The notes under the pieces are model-generated. The model saw only the letters and a program-made list of their open reading frames with translations, was not told the DNA's origin and made no database searches. From the NCBI GenBank assembly GCA_016617855.1, contig JAECUM010028985.1, forward strand, positions 1 through 64,000: a stretch of 64,000 bases of DNA. Direction: 5' to 3'. Within the stretch, counting starts at the first letter, position 1; each line of letters starts with the position of its first letter. Positions 30,528-43,296 of this stretch are shown in pieces. Source of the DNA: Megalonaias nervosa. Its lineage: Eukaryota > Mollusca > Bivalvia > Unionida > Unionidae. A program made the position numbers and the translations under genes.

Positions 30528-30720
30528 GACAGTCCACATAGTTATTGGAAGGATTAAGCATCCGTTCGAAAGTTAGCAAGCGTAACAAAGGCTACCCGTG
30601 GCTGGTGAAACAAACATGGAGGCAAATTTATTTACCTGTGTCACGGACAATTTCTTCCGATGGTTTGAAGTTTGAACACCCAGTGATGCTCACCAGGCTG
30701 ACATCTTGCCATGTTTCAGA
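30528..30720 (+). pseudogene. Integrase N-terminal remnant of P3
   Basis: DSPHSYWKD*ASVRKLASV with TKATRGW, then in the next frame VKQTWRQIYLPVSRTI. This corresponds to P2 YYSPRRYWRGEASVEQLASA and KQALWQIYLPVPRR. The catalytic core was not found downstream. Confidence 0.6.
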
Positions 30721-30999
30721 ATAATTGCACGTAAATGCTTCTAGCTGACTCCCTCACAGCAAATGTTATGGTCATCAAGGCAAACCATTCTGGGAAAATC
30801 TTTTATCCACAAGCAGTGATACCGCGTAGCTGGACCAGTCCGTGTTGCTCACCAGCAATAAATCAACCCGAGTCTGCCCGAGCGTAGCTTTGCTCCGTAC
30901 ATGTGTGAATATTTCAATCGGCTAAAGGGCTTCGTTCCAAACGAATGCGTTAACGTCGATGCCAGTGTTGAATCCTTCAAACGTTTTGACTATGATTTT

Positions 31000-32650
31000 A
31001 GAAACCTGTACATGAAATTCTCTGTTATGAAACTTAAGCTCACCTATATGCTGTAGATATTTTTGCGGCTGTTCTATATGGTCGTGAGCGGGATGTAGCG
31101 CGGATATGATCGCCTATTCCAAACGTCGGTTGTCGTTTGTTTTCCACGTTTATCTCTGCGTACCGTTGGATACACGCTGGTGTTGGAAACTAACTGGACA
31201 TGCTGAAACATGAACATGAACTTCCGCGTATGCGGAAAGAATCGTCCGAATCATTCTCGGGTGTGCTTGTCAAACTTTCCGAGCACAGTTGCAAAGCCTT
31301 TGTCGATTTCATAATTGATGGCTTAGGTGTATCCACGGTTCAAGGTTATACAGGCATTACTGCGAAAGTACTCACCTGAGATTATGGCTCCTCCTTTAAC
31401 ACTTTCCCAGACAATAAGCGGCATGATCAAGTCCGAAAAGGGAACAATGTTAACCATGTAACCGGACAGCAGGGCTGTTGCAATGTTGATAAAATTTCCT
31501 GACGCATTTTTGAAAGACGATCCTCGGGGTCTTTGCTTGGCTTGTATGTTTTTGAAATATATGCCTGATAATCGAAATCACTACCTCCTTGTGCAATTTG
31601 AACTCTGGAACTTGGACTCGTTGACGAGCATACGCAGCAGACGCAGCGGCAATAGAACATGTAACACGGCTACGTTTTCCCTCATCAGCGATCACACGTG
31701 CAATATCAGACCGTCTGGCCCATGAATAAACCTTGACATGTAACTACGCGGCTGTTTCGCAAAGTTGCCTACGTGGTTGGACGCGGCTCGTCTTGAGGAC
31801 GTCCCAACAGTGTAAGTATACCTGCCTTTGCTATACATCTCGGTATTATTATTGCGGATTGTTTAAGTTGACTTACAGTCACTTAGGCACTTTCTTGCAG
31901 TATTGTTTATCTGTGACAACATCGTCAACGGTTTCCTTAACAACATATTCCACATTCATGTCAGCAAGTCTTCGCCTTTGTTTCTTCTGCTCATGTGCAT
32001 ACGGTGATATCTGAAGCCGGAGTTATAATGTAGATGCTAGGTTAGAATATTCATGGAACCATCAATCGACATACAATATGTATGTTTAATGGTAATATGA
32101 ATCTGTAGATTGGGCTTTTGTCCATAAACAGGTTAGTTCTTTCTAGAATCATAATACAATTCACTTTCCAGCCTGAATAGAATTTCCCACAACTCGGTCT
32201 CGGCCCAAAGGAGCTCAAATGATCCATCACAGAGTATTGCACCAACTTTAATACTGCCAGAATGTACGTTTGTATCCAACAATATCAGACGTCTTGGAGT
32301 GCTTGTTTATCCCATTTATGATGTTTGCTCCATCAGACTTAACAAGACATCTGAGAATTTCTCCGATTGTCTGCGCTTCTTCGTTTCCATGGTGCTGTAG
32401 ATCAGGTCCTATACATCAAGAAAATCGGTTGTGGATGTCATTGCATTATTATCGTCGAATGCATTTTTCTGAGTGATTTGCCTGCAACAGTAATCTTTCC
32501 TGCTTTCGCTGGTTATTTCGATGTCGTCGCAGGGCGACTTAGCTAAAGCAAGCTACTTAAAGTTTTCTTGCACATTATTATGTGATGACTTTTCTGGCGT
32601 TTCCTCCCAGAGTTTCCGTCGTGCTCGCTTCAGCGCAATGCGATCCCTAA
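31000..32650. other. Unassigned decayed coding-like DNA next to P3
   Basis: Minus-strand frames such as VSKIIVKTFEGFNTGIDVNA (about 31010-30950), HVRSKATLGQTRVDLLLVSN, and at 31450-31695 a long frame with AAASAAYARQRVQVPEFKLH, look coding. I cannot assign them; they may be remaining P3 genes. Confidence 0.3.
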
Positions 32651-33449
32651 TTTGATTAATTTATCAAAGGGCCATGAATGCATAGTTGAACAATTATATA
32701 GCATATTTTGGGCGTCTTTGATAAATCGATCTGACACATTGAGTCTAAATAGTGATTTAACCTTGATGTGACGTTATAAATACCATTGGTTGGGCAATTT
32801 AATCTCAGCATTAGTCACAAACATGAATCATTTCACAATACGGTATGTATCGAACGGTGATGATTCTACCGGCATTATACAATATTTCACGATACTATTC
32901 TAATATTGAATCACATATGTGTTGTAGAAACTTTTGTTTTATACAATTGTATGTCAGCGAGTCCACAGCTACAAGACTGATCCACAGATAAAAGAATGGG
33001 ACACCCGGTAGAAGCTTCACCTGGGTGTTTATGTGTCTTACAATAGCGTAAGCACGTGTGTAAAATATTATCAGTGGGGTAAAAGTCATGGGAAATCCAA
33101 AAGAGGTTTATGGATTGGGAACCAAAACCGGTCAGCCAGCTTGAAAGTCACAAAATACGACAAATGCATTAGTTTTTATAAAGCTGAAAATGGAAAACAA
33201 AACTGAAGGTCAGACTGGCTGTTCAGTAGCTATTTAGTAAGAAAAAATCTTTGCCATGTCATATCTGATGAAATGGTCTATACACTGAACATTTTCTAAT
33301 GATGATTTTATATGCATACCAAGTATAATCACTGAATTGTAAAGAGCTTGAAAGTAATTATGCGGCTGAAAAGAGAAAAATATTGTTGCCCGCGTATAAC
33401 CAAGAGACGAGTGAACAATAACATATGTGAGTGACAAAGTGTTGCACCC

Positions 33450-33461
<12 letters not shown>

Positions 33462-33494
<33 letters not shown>
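33462..33494. repeat. (GA)n microsatellite
   Basis: GA dinucleotides with one AAAG interruption, just left of the 33501 palindrome. Confidence 0.9.
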
Positions 33495-33496
<2 letters not shown>

Positions 33497-33500
33497 TCTC

Positions 33501-33631
33501 AAATGGGTAATGATTTAATATTGAATTTATGAAACGAGTTGAATAATATCCAGCTTTTGCGAGCCTTGGCGAGCAAAAGCGGACATTATTCAACGAGTTT
33601 CATAAATTTAATATTAAATCATTACCCATTT
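33501..33631. repeat. 131-bp near-perfect palindrome (foldback MITE-like)
   Basis: Arms of about 62-64 bp: AAATGGGTAATGATTTAATA at the left is matched in inverse by the right end TATTAAATCATTACCCATTT. The centre GCTTTTGCGAGCC-TT-GGCGAGCAAAAGC forms the loop region. Arms differ at only a few positions. Would form a strong hairpin; no target duplication seen. Confidence 0.85.
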
Positions 33632-34717
33632 AAGGTTCTTTTTATCACATAGTTTTTATTTCAGTGGAAATTATTTAGATAAAAGAAGAACGAATAATTT
33701 CGTTCATTCTGACAGACCTTTCATTTGTTGTACATAAAATATAGTCCCAAACAAAGTTGAACTGGTAAAAGTAGATTCTACTTTTCTACAACATATATAT
33801 CAAAGAAAAAGCTTCCATCCAAATAAACAGAACATTTTATAACGACAAAATCATTTTTTCAAAACAGAATGATCAATGCTTTGTGATGCCATATTGTTTG
33901 ATACGGTACACAATAGGCCTAGAGTACATGTTTACCTTAAAACGTCACTTTCAGAACTAAACATTACATTGTTGCAATCTTCATGTGAAATAGGATTACT
34001 GGATGCAAAACTTCCCACATTTACTGCAATGCATTTGTGACCGGATATTTGCAGTATTTGATTTGGAACAATAGACTGTACAGAAGACGTAAACAAATTT
34101 CTTTTTGAGTCGGATTTGCATCCCATATACACTGCATAAAGATGATGTGGTTGGATAAAGTTTTGTCAGTTAGGAGACCCATTTATGTCCAGATTCTTCT
34201 GTGAACAGAGGTGAGTTTATTTACTTCTGTAAGTTAACATTTACACCACGCTTGTATATACAGTGGATTCTATATCTATGTTACAGATATACTGCACTCC
34301 CTCCTCCCACCTCGCCACCCGCTATCAAATAAGCAATACCCTTAGTTTTACTTCTTATTGTTGTTCTTGTCTTGTAGTTTTACGCCATTTTTCTTATGAT
34401 GATATTGTTATACATGACATAACAAACCCCTGTGGGGGTAACATATCCATATTCAGACAGCGGAGATATTTTTTCCTCAATTTCCTTTCGCGAGTCGAGT
34501 TAAAAAATGGCCGCCAAAAATGTTCATTCAAAACAAAACATTCCAGAAGGCGGGGTTAAAAACGTTTTCCCACGATCCCAGCCAATCAGTAAAGAGGATA
34601 CTGCACAATAATTTCATGGGCTTATTTGGACCAATCAGAATCACACAAAGTGATATTTTAACGTGTGGTAATATAAAAACTATGAAACTGCACATACTAT
34701 AGGAAAACTATACCTAC

Positions 34718-34721
<4 letters not shown>

Positions 34722-34788
<67 letters not shown>
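34722..34788. repeat. (AT)n microsatellite
   Basis: TA/AT dinucleotides only, flanked by inverse-related segments containing CCAATCAG (about 34633-34640) and TGATTGGT (34797-34804). Confidence 0.9.
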
Positions 34789-34791
<3 letters not shown>

Positions 34792-36393
34792 CCCTGTGAT
34801 TGGTTGCAAACAGTCACGTGATGTTGATCTGGAAATTACAGGTTATTACATTCTGGGGCCTACTTTCTGGTCCTTATTCGTTGCTGATGCTATTCTATCA
34901 AACTGTGCCTGTATCATGTCAAACTCCTTACAGCATAGCAGGAACAACCTCCTACCCTCCCCTCACCATTGTGACGAGATCATATTTGACATAATCCTTT
35001 CTGCAATCAAACGGTCACGGCTACTGTCAAATAAAGCTTGTGGTAGGCTTTAAGACCAAATGTGGTTTTCATAAGTTACTGCAATTTTGCCTAAAGTATT
35101 ATTTTCAGTCAGCTGTTATTTAGCGTTTATTGTCATATTACGTAAGAACAGTCGTTCTCGTTAAATATGTTTATGGGTGGTGAGAAGATAGAACTGTGTA
35201 AAAAGAAAGAACAATACATGATAAAAACATAAGGTACGATTGCTCAATAAAAAGGTAAATAAATAAATTCAAATATAAAAAACACGGCCACCCTCATACT
35301 CTTGTGTTGTGAATGTGCACGGGCTAGGTCATGTTTGCTTACCAAAGGTAGCCAATACGCTTATTTCCACGGTAATGTTAAACGATGTTGATCGACATTC
35401 TTTGGTTAGCTAAGACTTAGTTATGTATTCTGAGACAGTGTGTAGAGGCTTATAAAGAAAGACTATGAGCTACAAAAAAAAATGTAATTCTTTGTCGACA
35501 GAATCTGCAAATTTGACGACAGAAGGTTGAACAATTGAAGTTGGTAGGATTATATGATCGAAGCTGGGTATTTATCGAAATGTAAAGTTAACATAAATTC
35601 CTTCAGAATTTATTTACGTTCTGAGTGATTGTGTAGAATTTGCAATTTGATAAATACTCAGCCATGATCATTTAATTGTATAATACTGATTTGTTCCACT
35701 GTCTGTTAGTTTTAAACATATTTTATAGCTTGTCGTTAGAATACTCTGATCAAAACGGGATACATAATGTCCTGTAAATTCAAAACTTTTAATTCATTTC
35801 TTCATGCTTTCAAATCAGTTACAACCCCAAACTAATTTTTATTATTTGCAAGTATTTTAAAACATCTGGCAAATTAAACTCTTAGAGGTGACCTGACATG
35901 ATAGTCTAAAAATATTTACAAGTGTCATTTTGCAAGATGGGGTACATTTTAAAAAAGATGCTGGTATTGCTTTGGCTAGGCTGTTTTATACAAGGATAAG
36001 AAACTAGTTCGCAAGGACTTAACGAATTTCTTTCTACTATACAATGCATTACAATCGCATCGCCAGCAGAAGGCACTGAATAACATTGAGTATCAGAAGA
36101 GACAGAGAAAGGAAAATAATAAAGAAAAGGTGGTGATAGGGTTTAAGTTTCCTAACCTTTCTTTATGTCTCTGTTATGTTTCTAGTCTAATCTGCAAACT
36201 ACAAAAGTATATAATACTACGAATGTTTAAGGAATAACATCAAATACCATTAAATAATCTTTAAATACAAAGTATCAGACGAATTTCTACTGATAACCTC
36301 ATGGGCTCACTTTTTGTAAGTTCTTAATCTAAATGAAAGTTTGAGTTATAGATTGTATATCATAGAGGATTGTAAGGATCGCTCAAAAGATAC

Positions 36394-36594
36394 CTTGTTT
36401 TTGAAAATTTCGACTCCGTCATTTATGTTGAAGTAAGTTGAATCCGCATTCCATTCAGTACCATTCTTGAAGTAATAAACAACCAACTGCGCAAAAGGTT
36501 GCATTTTCTCCGTGATCCTAAATGAAATGAATGTTGACTTCTCCCCCAGGCCATTTGCTTTTCCGGAATAAATGACTTTATTATTGGCTATAAC
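36394..36594 (-). CDS. Thioester-containing / alpha-2-macroglobulin family protein, exon 4 (end of MG5)
   Basis: 201 bp, 67 codons, phase 0 at both ends (acceptor ATACAG, donor GTATCT). It starts VIANNKVIYSGKANGLGEKS and includes MQPFAQLVVYYFKNGTEWNA and DSTYFNINDGVEIFKNK. 'M-x-P-x-A-x-L-[VL]-V-Y-Y' is the MG5 hallmark of the family. It reads in frame into exon 27118-27267. Confidence 0.93.
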
Positions 36595-37375
36595 CTGTAT
36601 AGAAACATTTCACAGATTATATTGTATTGCAAATTGTCTGATATGACACACTTTATGAATCTCATTAAATCACTGATATGATGTTGCTGTGAAGAATTTA
36701 ATGTGCTAACAATTGATCACATGACTACTTTCTTATCTAGGCTGATACATTCTGTTATTATTTTTGATATTACATGAATATAATTGCTCCTTGTTATATA
36801 AAATATTACATCAAGACGTCTTGTAACGTGGAATGTTAGAGTGAACGAATGTCAGCAAAGTGGATTTAGAGTTTAATAACCGTAATTTTCATCATTATAA
36901 AGCTAAAATCTTCCATAGTTGCTTATTTCAATGAAATGGATGAAACTCCTCGCATAATTAATTGTAATTCTTTCGTTAGCATAATTTAGCAAAAAGGAAC
37001 CATGAGACTAGTCTCAATATCTCATACATTTCATTAAAATTAACAGAATACAGAACAGAACATAAATTTTATTTATAATTAAATTGCAATTGCAAAAACA
37101 ATTTATAACTACAGCCGTGAGGATGCAAACGTGTCTCACTAAAGGGAATACATGACACAATTCTACTGAGTATTAAATTAGTATGTATATCTATATTGTT
37201 ATAACTCTTGGTACATGATTTTATCTAAATTATGTGTAATTTTTGTTCATGACTGTAAATTGTAGTGATTATCTATGAGGAAGATATTAGGTATATAATT
37301 TTTGTACACGGCTATAACATTCATTTTAAGATATTACGAGTGTCAGTCGATTGCATGGGATCTAAAAATATATGT

Positions 37376-38048
37376 TGTTAAGTGTCTAGTTATAAAACCT
37401 GTTGACAAATTTGGGGTAATTTCTCATTGGCTGGTGGGTTCATGTGAGTTCTGAGAAAACTTCAGTTATTTCCATTGGATACGTAAACAGGTATTGTGAA
37501 ATAATAAATTGTGTAGCAAGATCTGTTACGTGCGGTATATTGTGACATATAGTCGTAACAAAATCTTGTTTTTGTGTATAAGGGGAGAACTGAGCAATCA
37601 GTTCATTTCTATTTGGATTCATTTCTGTTTCGGTTTCTTCTTTCATATGTTAATATCAATCTGCAGATGTGTTTAATGCTGTGTTTACATAATTTGAGAG
37701 GAGATATTTGATAGGATTATTTATTGGAATTAAAGTGTTCATTGGACCAGAATATTATTCTGGGACAATTGTGAATTATTCAAAAGAGTTCTATACAATG
37801 CCATTGTGATACATCGAAACAGTTGGCAGACCAATACATTCGAGGACAGGAAATTTATTCGAAATATTTGATTGTTTTGGACTTGAATAGAACCTTTTTA
37901 TGATTATTTGGACTCAATTCATAATACTGTAAGTACCCCTTACATTTTCCTTTTTAAAGTTTGATAATTAAATAATTTGTTACGTTTTACAAAACTTGTT
38001 GGTTTTATTTCTTTCTGTTACTTAGTTTGTGACCATAGAGTTGTAACA
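37376..38048 (+). repeat. Solo LTR of a Gmr1-like relative
   Basis: The right end reads AATTTGTTACGTTTTACAAA, then TCTTTCTGTTACTTAGTTTG and GAGTTGTAACA, matching the right end of the gypsy A/B LTRs. Upstream sequence is not alignable by eye, so it is another family. The start is placed at TGTTAAG. No internal region follows; no clear duplication. Confidence 0.5.
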
Positions 38049-38553
38049 CATTAGTCTAGTGACAATAATTACTATTAAAATACATAAAATATACAGACCA
38101 AACTCTAATTAATTATATTATTTTTGGAATGCATTAATTATGTATGCACAAGATATTTAATGTTGCGCAAAGTATAACAATTTAATATATTTTCAAATTT
38201 GCAGCAATAATGGCTTTCAATTGTTCTTTATTTGGCCATAAACAATAATATCATGGTAAATATTTTCATGTCAATTCCATATAAAATGGACAAACAAGTA
38301 AAAATTAATATTCATTTTCGCCAGCTATTATATTACACCTATAAGATATACCGGCGTTCCTTGGTGCTCACTCATAATAAACCATCTCTATATTTGAGTT
38401 ATTGAATATTGCTCTAAATCTACTTAGTGCAAGTTTTAGAAGAGCTTCATGTATCGTATCCAGAACTCTTCAAATAATAAATATTCATTATTCAAACAAT
38501 AATACAACATGGCGAATGCATGAAACTGTTGATATAAGGCTTTTGAGTACATC

Positions 38554-39476
38554 TGCTATGTATACTTAATTTAATTGTTTCCTAGTTAGTTTTTTAATTA
38601 TTTTTATTTCATTACATGGTATTGTAATGTAACATTGTATGTTGGACTTCACCTTGTCCAAAATTGAGTTCATTTCTCATTGACCCAAATTGACTCTTTT
38701 TATTTTATTTAAAGTAAACAACTAATACATAACTAAATTGTTCTCTATGTGTATGGATATAAAATCAGTATTATTATTAATAGAAGAAGTAAATATGTTT
38801 ATTTGCGTCAAGGTTTTTGGAATTTCCTAAGTGAATTTTACAGGTTATTATTTTTATTTTGTAAACATCAAGATCATTCTAGAAGGTTATTTTCCATTAG
38901 GTAATCTTTTTTTTGAAAATACTAATTGTGACCTGAGGTCAAATAGAGAACTATATATATTGTAACTCAGAGGATTTTATCATTCGTGTTTTAACATCTA
39001 GCATTTTCAAAGTTGCATATTATATGTTGTGACCAGTAGTTTTGGGCTGGAATCTTTTTTTGTTCAAATTATGGATTTCAAGTGATTATTTTCTCTGGAA
39101 ATACAAAAGTGTTCTGATAAAATTCTTGGATAAAGACATTACCTGGAGTATATAGTGAATTCAAATCTAGAATTATATTACTGTGATTCAACAAAGACTG
39201 TTGGCACATCAACACACTAGGAGCTATATCAAACACGTCATCGCCTTCAGTTTTCGGATTTATTCTGGACTTTTACTAAATTTTATTCAGGACTTTAAAT
39301 TACTAGGACTTGTGTCTGTAATTCTTGGATTATTTTGGGATTGAATTCGCAATACCGTAAGTTTTTATTCTCATTTTCACTTTGTATTCTACGGAAATAA
39401 ATTATTTGTTAAATTTTATAAAGTTTGCAGTCTTTCACACTTTTCTGTTACTTATTTGAAGAGCATAGACTTAGTT
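38554..39476 (+). repeat. 5' LTR of gypsy B
   Basis: TGCTATGTATACTTAATTTA to GAGCATAGACTTAG; aligns throughout with 17925-18846. The end is slightly degraded, so the primer-binding site could not be read. Confidence 0.85.
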
Positions 39477-39749
39477 TTTGATTCACTTTCTTTTGGCATT
39501 TTCTCAACCTCAGGTATTATTTCACATTTTAGAAATCTTTAGTGAAATCAACAAGCTTTTTACGATGTTATCTAAAGTAGAGATCTTTATTTCAAATCCT
39601 ACCCAGGAACAGTGAATTGCTTTCAGCTTGCCAGAAAATATTATCTTTCCGAGTCGAAGGCTTCTTTAACGAAAGCAAGAAATAAAAAATATTTTGGTCC
39701 AATATTAAGTGGAAAAGTTATTTGAATAAAAGTGTTTTCGATTTGATGA

Positions 39750-40830
39750 GTAAGCCTGTATCAGACTCTAACACAAAAGTAAAGGAATTTAAAATTACAA
39801 TGTAAAGTGGAATTAGAGTTAAGAAAGACTGAGCTTCAGAAAGAGAAAGAGGAGATACAAATGCAGTTAGATAAGGAGGATAGAGAGAGGAAAATGTAAT
39901 TGGAGAAAGAAGAGAACGAGAGGCAAATGCAGTTACAGAAAGAAGGAAAACAAATGCTATGAGAAAGCGTGAAACAACTGCAAATGCAAATGCAAAGAGA
40001 AAAGAAAGAAAGGGGAATATCAATTTAGATTAAAAGAATTAGAGCTGGCAAATGAAAAGCACATCGCCACTTTACGTACAAATTCAAGTTTAGATGTTGC
40101 TAAGAATGTTACGTTGGTGCTTCTTTTTAGAGAAAACGAGTAGATAAATATTTTCCTCATTTGGAAGCAATTGCTGAAAACTCGAAATGGCCAAGAGAAC
40201 ATTGAACTATATTATTACAAAGTGTACTTTGTGGCAAAGCCAGAGACAGAGACATCTATGCTTCCCTGTCAGCACAGCAAAGTGCTGACTATAATCTGGT
40301 TAAGGAATGCATCTTAAAGGGTCAATAGTTAATCTCTGAAGTTTATCGGCAAAAGTTCAGGAACAACAAAAAAAGAAGCTAGACAAACTCATGTCGAATT
40401 TGCATGAGATAAAGAGCAGTTATTTGATAGGCGGTGCTTTGCCAAGAAAGTTGATCAAGATTACGAAACTCTCAGACAGCTGATACTGCTTAAAGAGTTC
40501 AAGACTTGAGTACATAGAGACGTTAAGACTTATCTTGATCAGCATAAATTCGAAACTTTAGAAAATGCTGCTCGTACTGCTGACAAATATTCTCTAGCTC
40601 ATAAAGTTTATTTTGTTAGTAAGTCTTCCACTCAGTAGTCGTATGGTAAAACAATATTTCAGCCTAATACGAGCCCTTCCAAATCTCAGTCTGGCACAAC
40701 TTTTATAAGTCACGTTTCTGATAAGATTGATCGATGTAATTATCTCTTCCTACGTGTACCTATTGCAAGAAGAAAGGACACGTTATTTCTGATTGCTACA
40801 AATTGAAAAATAAGTATTAGAATCAAGACA
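39750..40830 (+). pseudogene. Gag of gypsy B: coiled coil, SCAN-like capsid segment, CCHC knuckle
   Basis: A charged coiled coil (RKTELQKEKEEIQMQLDKED and QLQMQMQREKKER, about 39808-40015) precedes the capsid. At about 40219-40367 the capsid reads KARDRDIYASLSAQQSADYN, LVKECILKG and EVYRQKFR. 'L-x-x-[EQ]-x-[SA]-x-D-Y-x-x-[VL]-K' and 'E-x-Y-R-x-[KR]-F-R' are the signature of the vertebrate SCAN domain. A knuckle CTYCKKKGHVISDC (C-x2-C-x4-H-x4-C) lies at about 40758-40799. Broken by in-frame stops and shifts. Confidence 0.75.
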
Positions 40831-40959
40831 GACCTATTCCAAATGCTCTTATTTCTAAGAGGTCAAGGTCACGGTCATGTACTGAAAGCAATACATTTGC
40901 AGGGTCTAATAAACCCCAGTCTGATTTTATTATGGAGAATTATGAACCATTCATGTCGA

Positions 40960-41386
40960 AGGGTTCTATATCACTCTTTGGTGGTTTGGCCAATCCTATC
41001 CCTATTAAACTTTTAAGTGATACAGGTGCTTCGCATAGTTTTTTCTTCTCAGATACTTTGCCTTTTCTGAGAAGTCTTCTTCTAATGAAAGTGTTCTTAT
41101 TCAGGAAGTAGAGTGTGGCTTTGTTAATGTTCCTCTCCACTGTGTAAATTGGTCATCATGCTTAGTATCAGAACCCGTGACAGTCGACATTCATTTATTA
41201 CTAGGCAATGATCTAGTTGGAAATAAGGTTGTGGTTAATCCACTTGTAACTGACAAGCCTTCTTTGGATCAAATAGTCGATCCTATTGAAAAAGAAGTCC
41301 CTGATTTATACCCAGCTTGTGCAGTTACTAGAGCTATGGCAAAGAAAGCTCTTGAAAATGATGTTGATAAGTATTCCTTTAGCTGA
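40960..41386 (+). pseudogene. Aspartic protease region of gypsy B
   Basis: PIPIKLLSDTGASHSFFFSD contains the DTGA catalytic motif (about 40998-41057). In a later frame VDIHLLLGNDLVGNKVVVNP (41183-41242) carries the second conserved family motif (hydrophobic-LGND). Frame change between. Confidence 0.7.
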
Positions 41387-41539
41387 CACATGTATTGGTC
41401 AGGCTTTCGATGAGGTCACTTTCACTCCTCGTTTGGATCAATCAAATGGTATTGATCACAGTGATCCTCTTTTAACTACTTATTCTCTTTATTCTAATCA
41501 GGGTGACAAACGACAATCACTTGTCTTCGAACAGGAAAT

Positions 41540-42470
41540 AGATCCTGAGATCTCCTGTTTGTCCCAAAGGGCCATTAGTGAAACTGAAGCCACGGATGTA
41601 CCTGTGTGTTATTTAGTTACAAATGAGATTGTTATGAGAAAATGGAGACCACCTGAGGTACATGCTGGCGACGAGTGGTCAGTGAATTATCAAATTGTAG
41701 TTCCAAAATCGTACAGACAGGAAATTCTTAGTCTGGCCATGAAACTCCTTTGGTTGGTCACTTAGGGATTAATAAGACCTATCACATGATATTGATTCAC
41801 TTCTATTGGTCAAAAAACTACAAGTGATGTTTGTAAATACTGCAGATCTTGTCAAACATGTCAAATGGTAGGAAAACCCAATCAGAAGATACCTAAGGCT
41901 CATCTTCAACCACCTATTCCTGCATTTGGCGAACCATTTAGCAGAATAATGGTAGATTGTATCAGTCCCTTACCTAAGACCAAGTCAGGTAACCAATACT
42001 TGTTGATCATAATGTGTGCGTCTACAAGATTCCCAGAAGGAATTCCTTTGAAAAATATCAAAACTAAAACAATAGTAAAACCTTTGATAAAGTTTTTTTA
42101 CTCAATTTGGCCTTACCAAATCTGTCCCATCTGATCAAGGGTCAAATTTTATGTCTGGAATTTTCCAGACAGTTATGCTTCAATCTGGCATTCCGCAATT
42201 TAAGTCAAAATAGCAATTAAGGTACGACAGAGCTACAGTGGATTGACTTTTTCGGTCTGGTGATAGCGTATTGTCTCTCTTGCTTTTTCTTGAAACTTTT
42301 CTTCAGATTAGATATTATGGCCTTTAAAACGTTAAGAAGAAACTGAATGAATTAAATTACAATAATAGTACTCCTGGGATGTAAATAAATTAAAGGAGTA
42401 CCAGTATGTGGATAGAGATAGCCAGGTTAATCATGCAGTTAATTTAGCTGTATCTGTTCCACACACTGAT
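41540..42470 (+). pseudogene. Integrase of gypsy B, catalytic Glu region deleted
   Basis: WSVNYQIVVPKSYRQEILSL, an H-x-N-KTYHMI zinc-finger remnant, ICRSCQTCQM-type sequence near 41845, then IMVDCISPLPKTKSGNQYLL (first Asp) and IKNIKTK-type text. SDQG is near 42130 in another frame. After about 42200 the sequence jumps to the C-terminal region (about 42240-42460, DSQVNHAVN), so the E of DDE is missing. Copy A retains it. Confidence 0.8.
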
Positions 42471-42519
42471 GATTTAAGCGATGGAATGCAATCGGACTGT
42501 ACTGATTTTGGAGTAACAA

Positions 42520-43296
42520 ATCTTCGAAATTCAGAAATTATGAATAATCTGAACCAAAAACTTTCACATTTACAGCAACAAGAAAAGAATGAACTAAAAC
42601 AGTTATTACTTGAATATGAGCACTTATTTCCACATGTTCATACAAGAACAAAAAAATCTACCATGACGTTGAAATTGTAAATTCCACACCTGTGAAACAA
42701 CACTCGTACACGATGAACCCTCTCAAACAGGAATGTTTAAAGAAAGAAATTCAGTATTTGCTGGTGAATGATTTCACGGAACCGGGTTAAAATGATTGGA
42801 GTTCACCGTGTATACTTGTTCGGAAACCAGATAATATTTACCGCATATACACTGATTATAGAAAGGTGAACAGTGTGACTAAAACAGATTCATTTCCATT
42901 ACAAAGAATCGACAACTGCAGTGATAAAATTGAGAATGCAAAGTATGTCACCAAATTTGACCTTCTGAAAGGATTTGGCAAATTCCACTGACGGAAAGGG
43001 CAAAGGAAATTTCAGCATTGTTGACTCCAGACTGACTTTGTCAATATGCAGTGATGCCAATTGGGATGAAAGGTTCGCCTGGTACGTTTCAACGTTCAAT
43101 GAACATGATTACATCTGGTCTAGACAATTGTGATGCTTACATCGATGATGTCATCATCTTCAGCGAAACCTGGAAAGATCATTTAGCAACAATTCGGAAA
43201 TTCTTTGACAGACTCACTGATACAAATTTAACAATTAATTTATCCAAAAGTGAATTTTACCTTGCTTGTGTAACATTTCTAGGACATATTTGCTGA
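42520..43296 (+). pseudogene. Reverse transcriptase of gypsy B with intact YIDD
   Basis: Fragments before 43050 include ILVRKPDNIYRIYTDYRKVN and TKFDLLKGF. The ORF 43051-43296 reads GMKGSPGTFQRSMNMITSGL and DNCDAYIDDVIIFSETWKDH, ending FLGHIC. YIDD is the catalytic motif. Beyond FLGH the thumb/linker is deleted up to AEPLTN. Confidence 0.85.

Larger units (their letters stand above)
28595..31000 (-). mobile_element. Polinton remnant P3
   Basis: Recognisable pieces in Polinton order and polarity: coiled-coil protein (minus), packaging ATPase (minus), a PLA2-like trace (plus) and integrase N-terminus (plus). The same divergent arrangement is seen in P2. The polymerase and late genes were not found, though coding-like debris continues to about 32650. 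No terminal repeats seen. Interrupted by a hAT-like MITE. Confidence 0.65.

Noticed and set aside
33501..33631. Possible CRISPR-like or tRNA hairpin at the palindrome
   Set aside because: A single palindrome without repeat-spacer periodicity in a eukaryotic genome, and no tRNA consensus.
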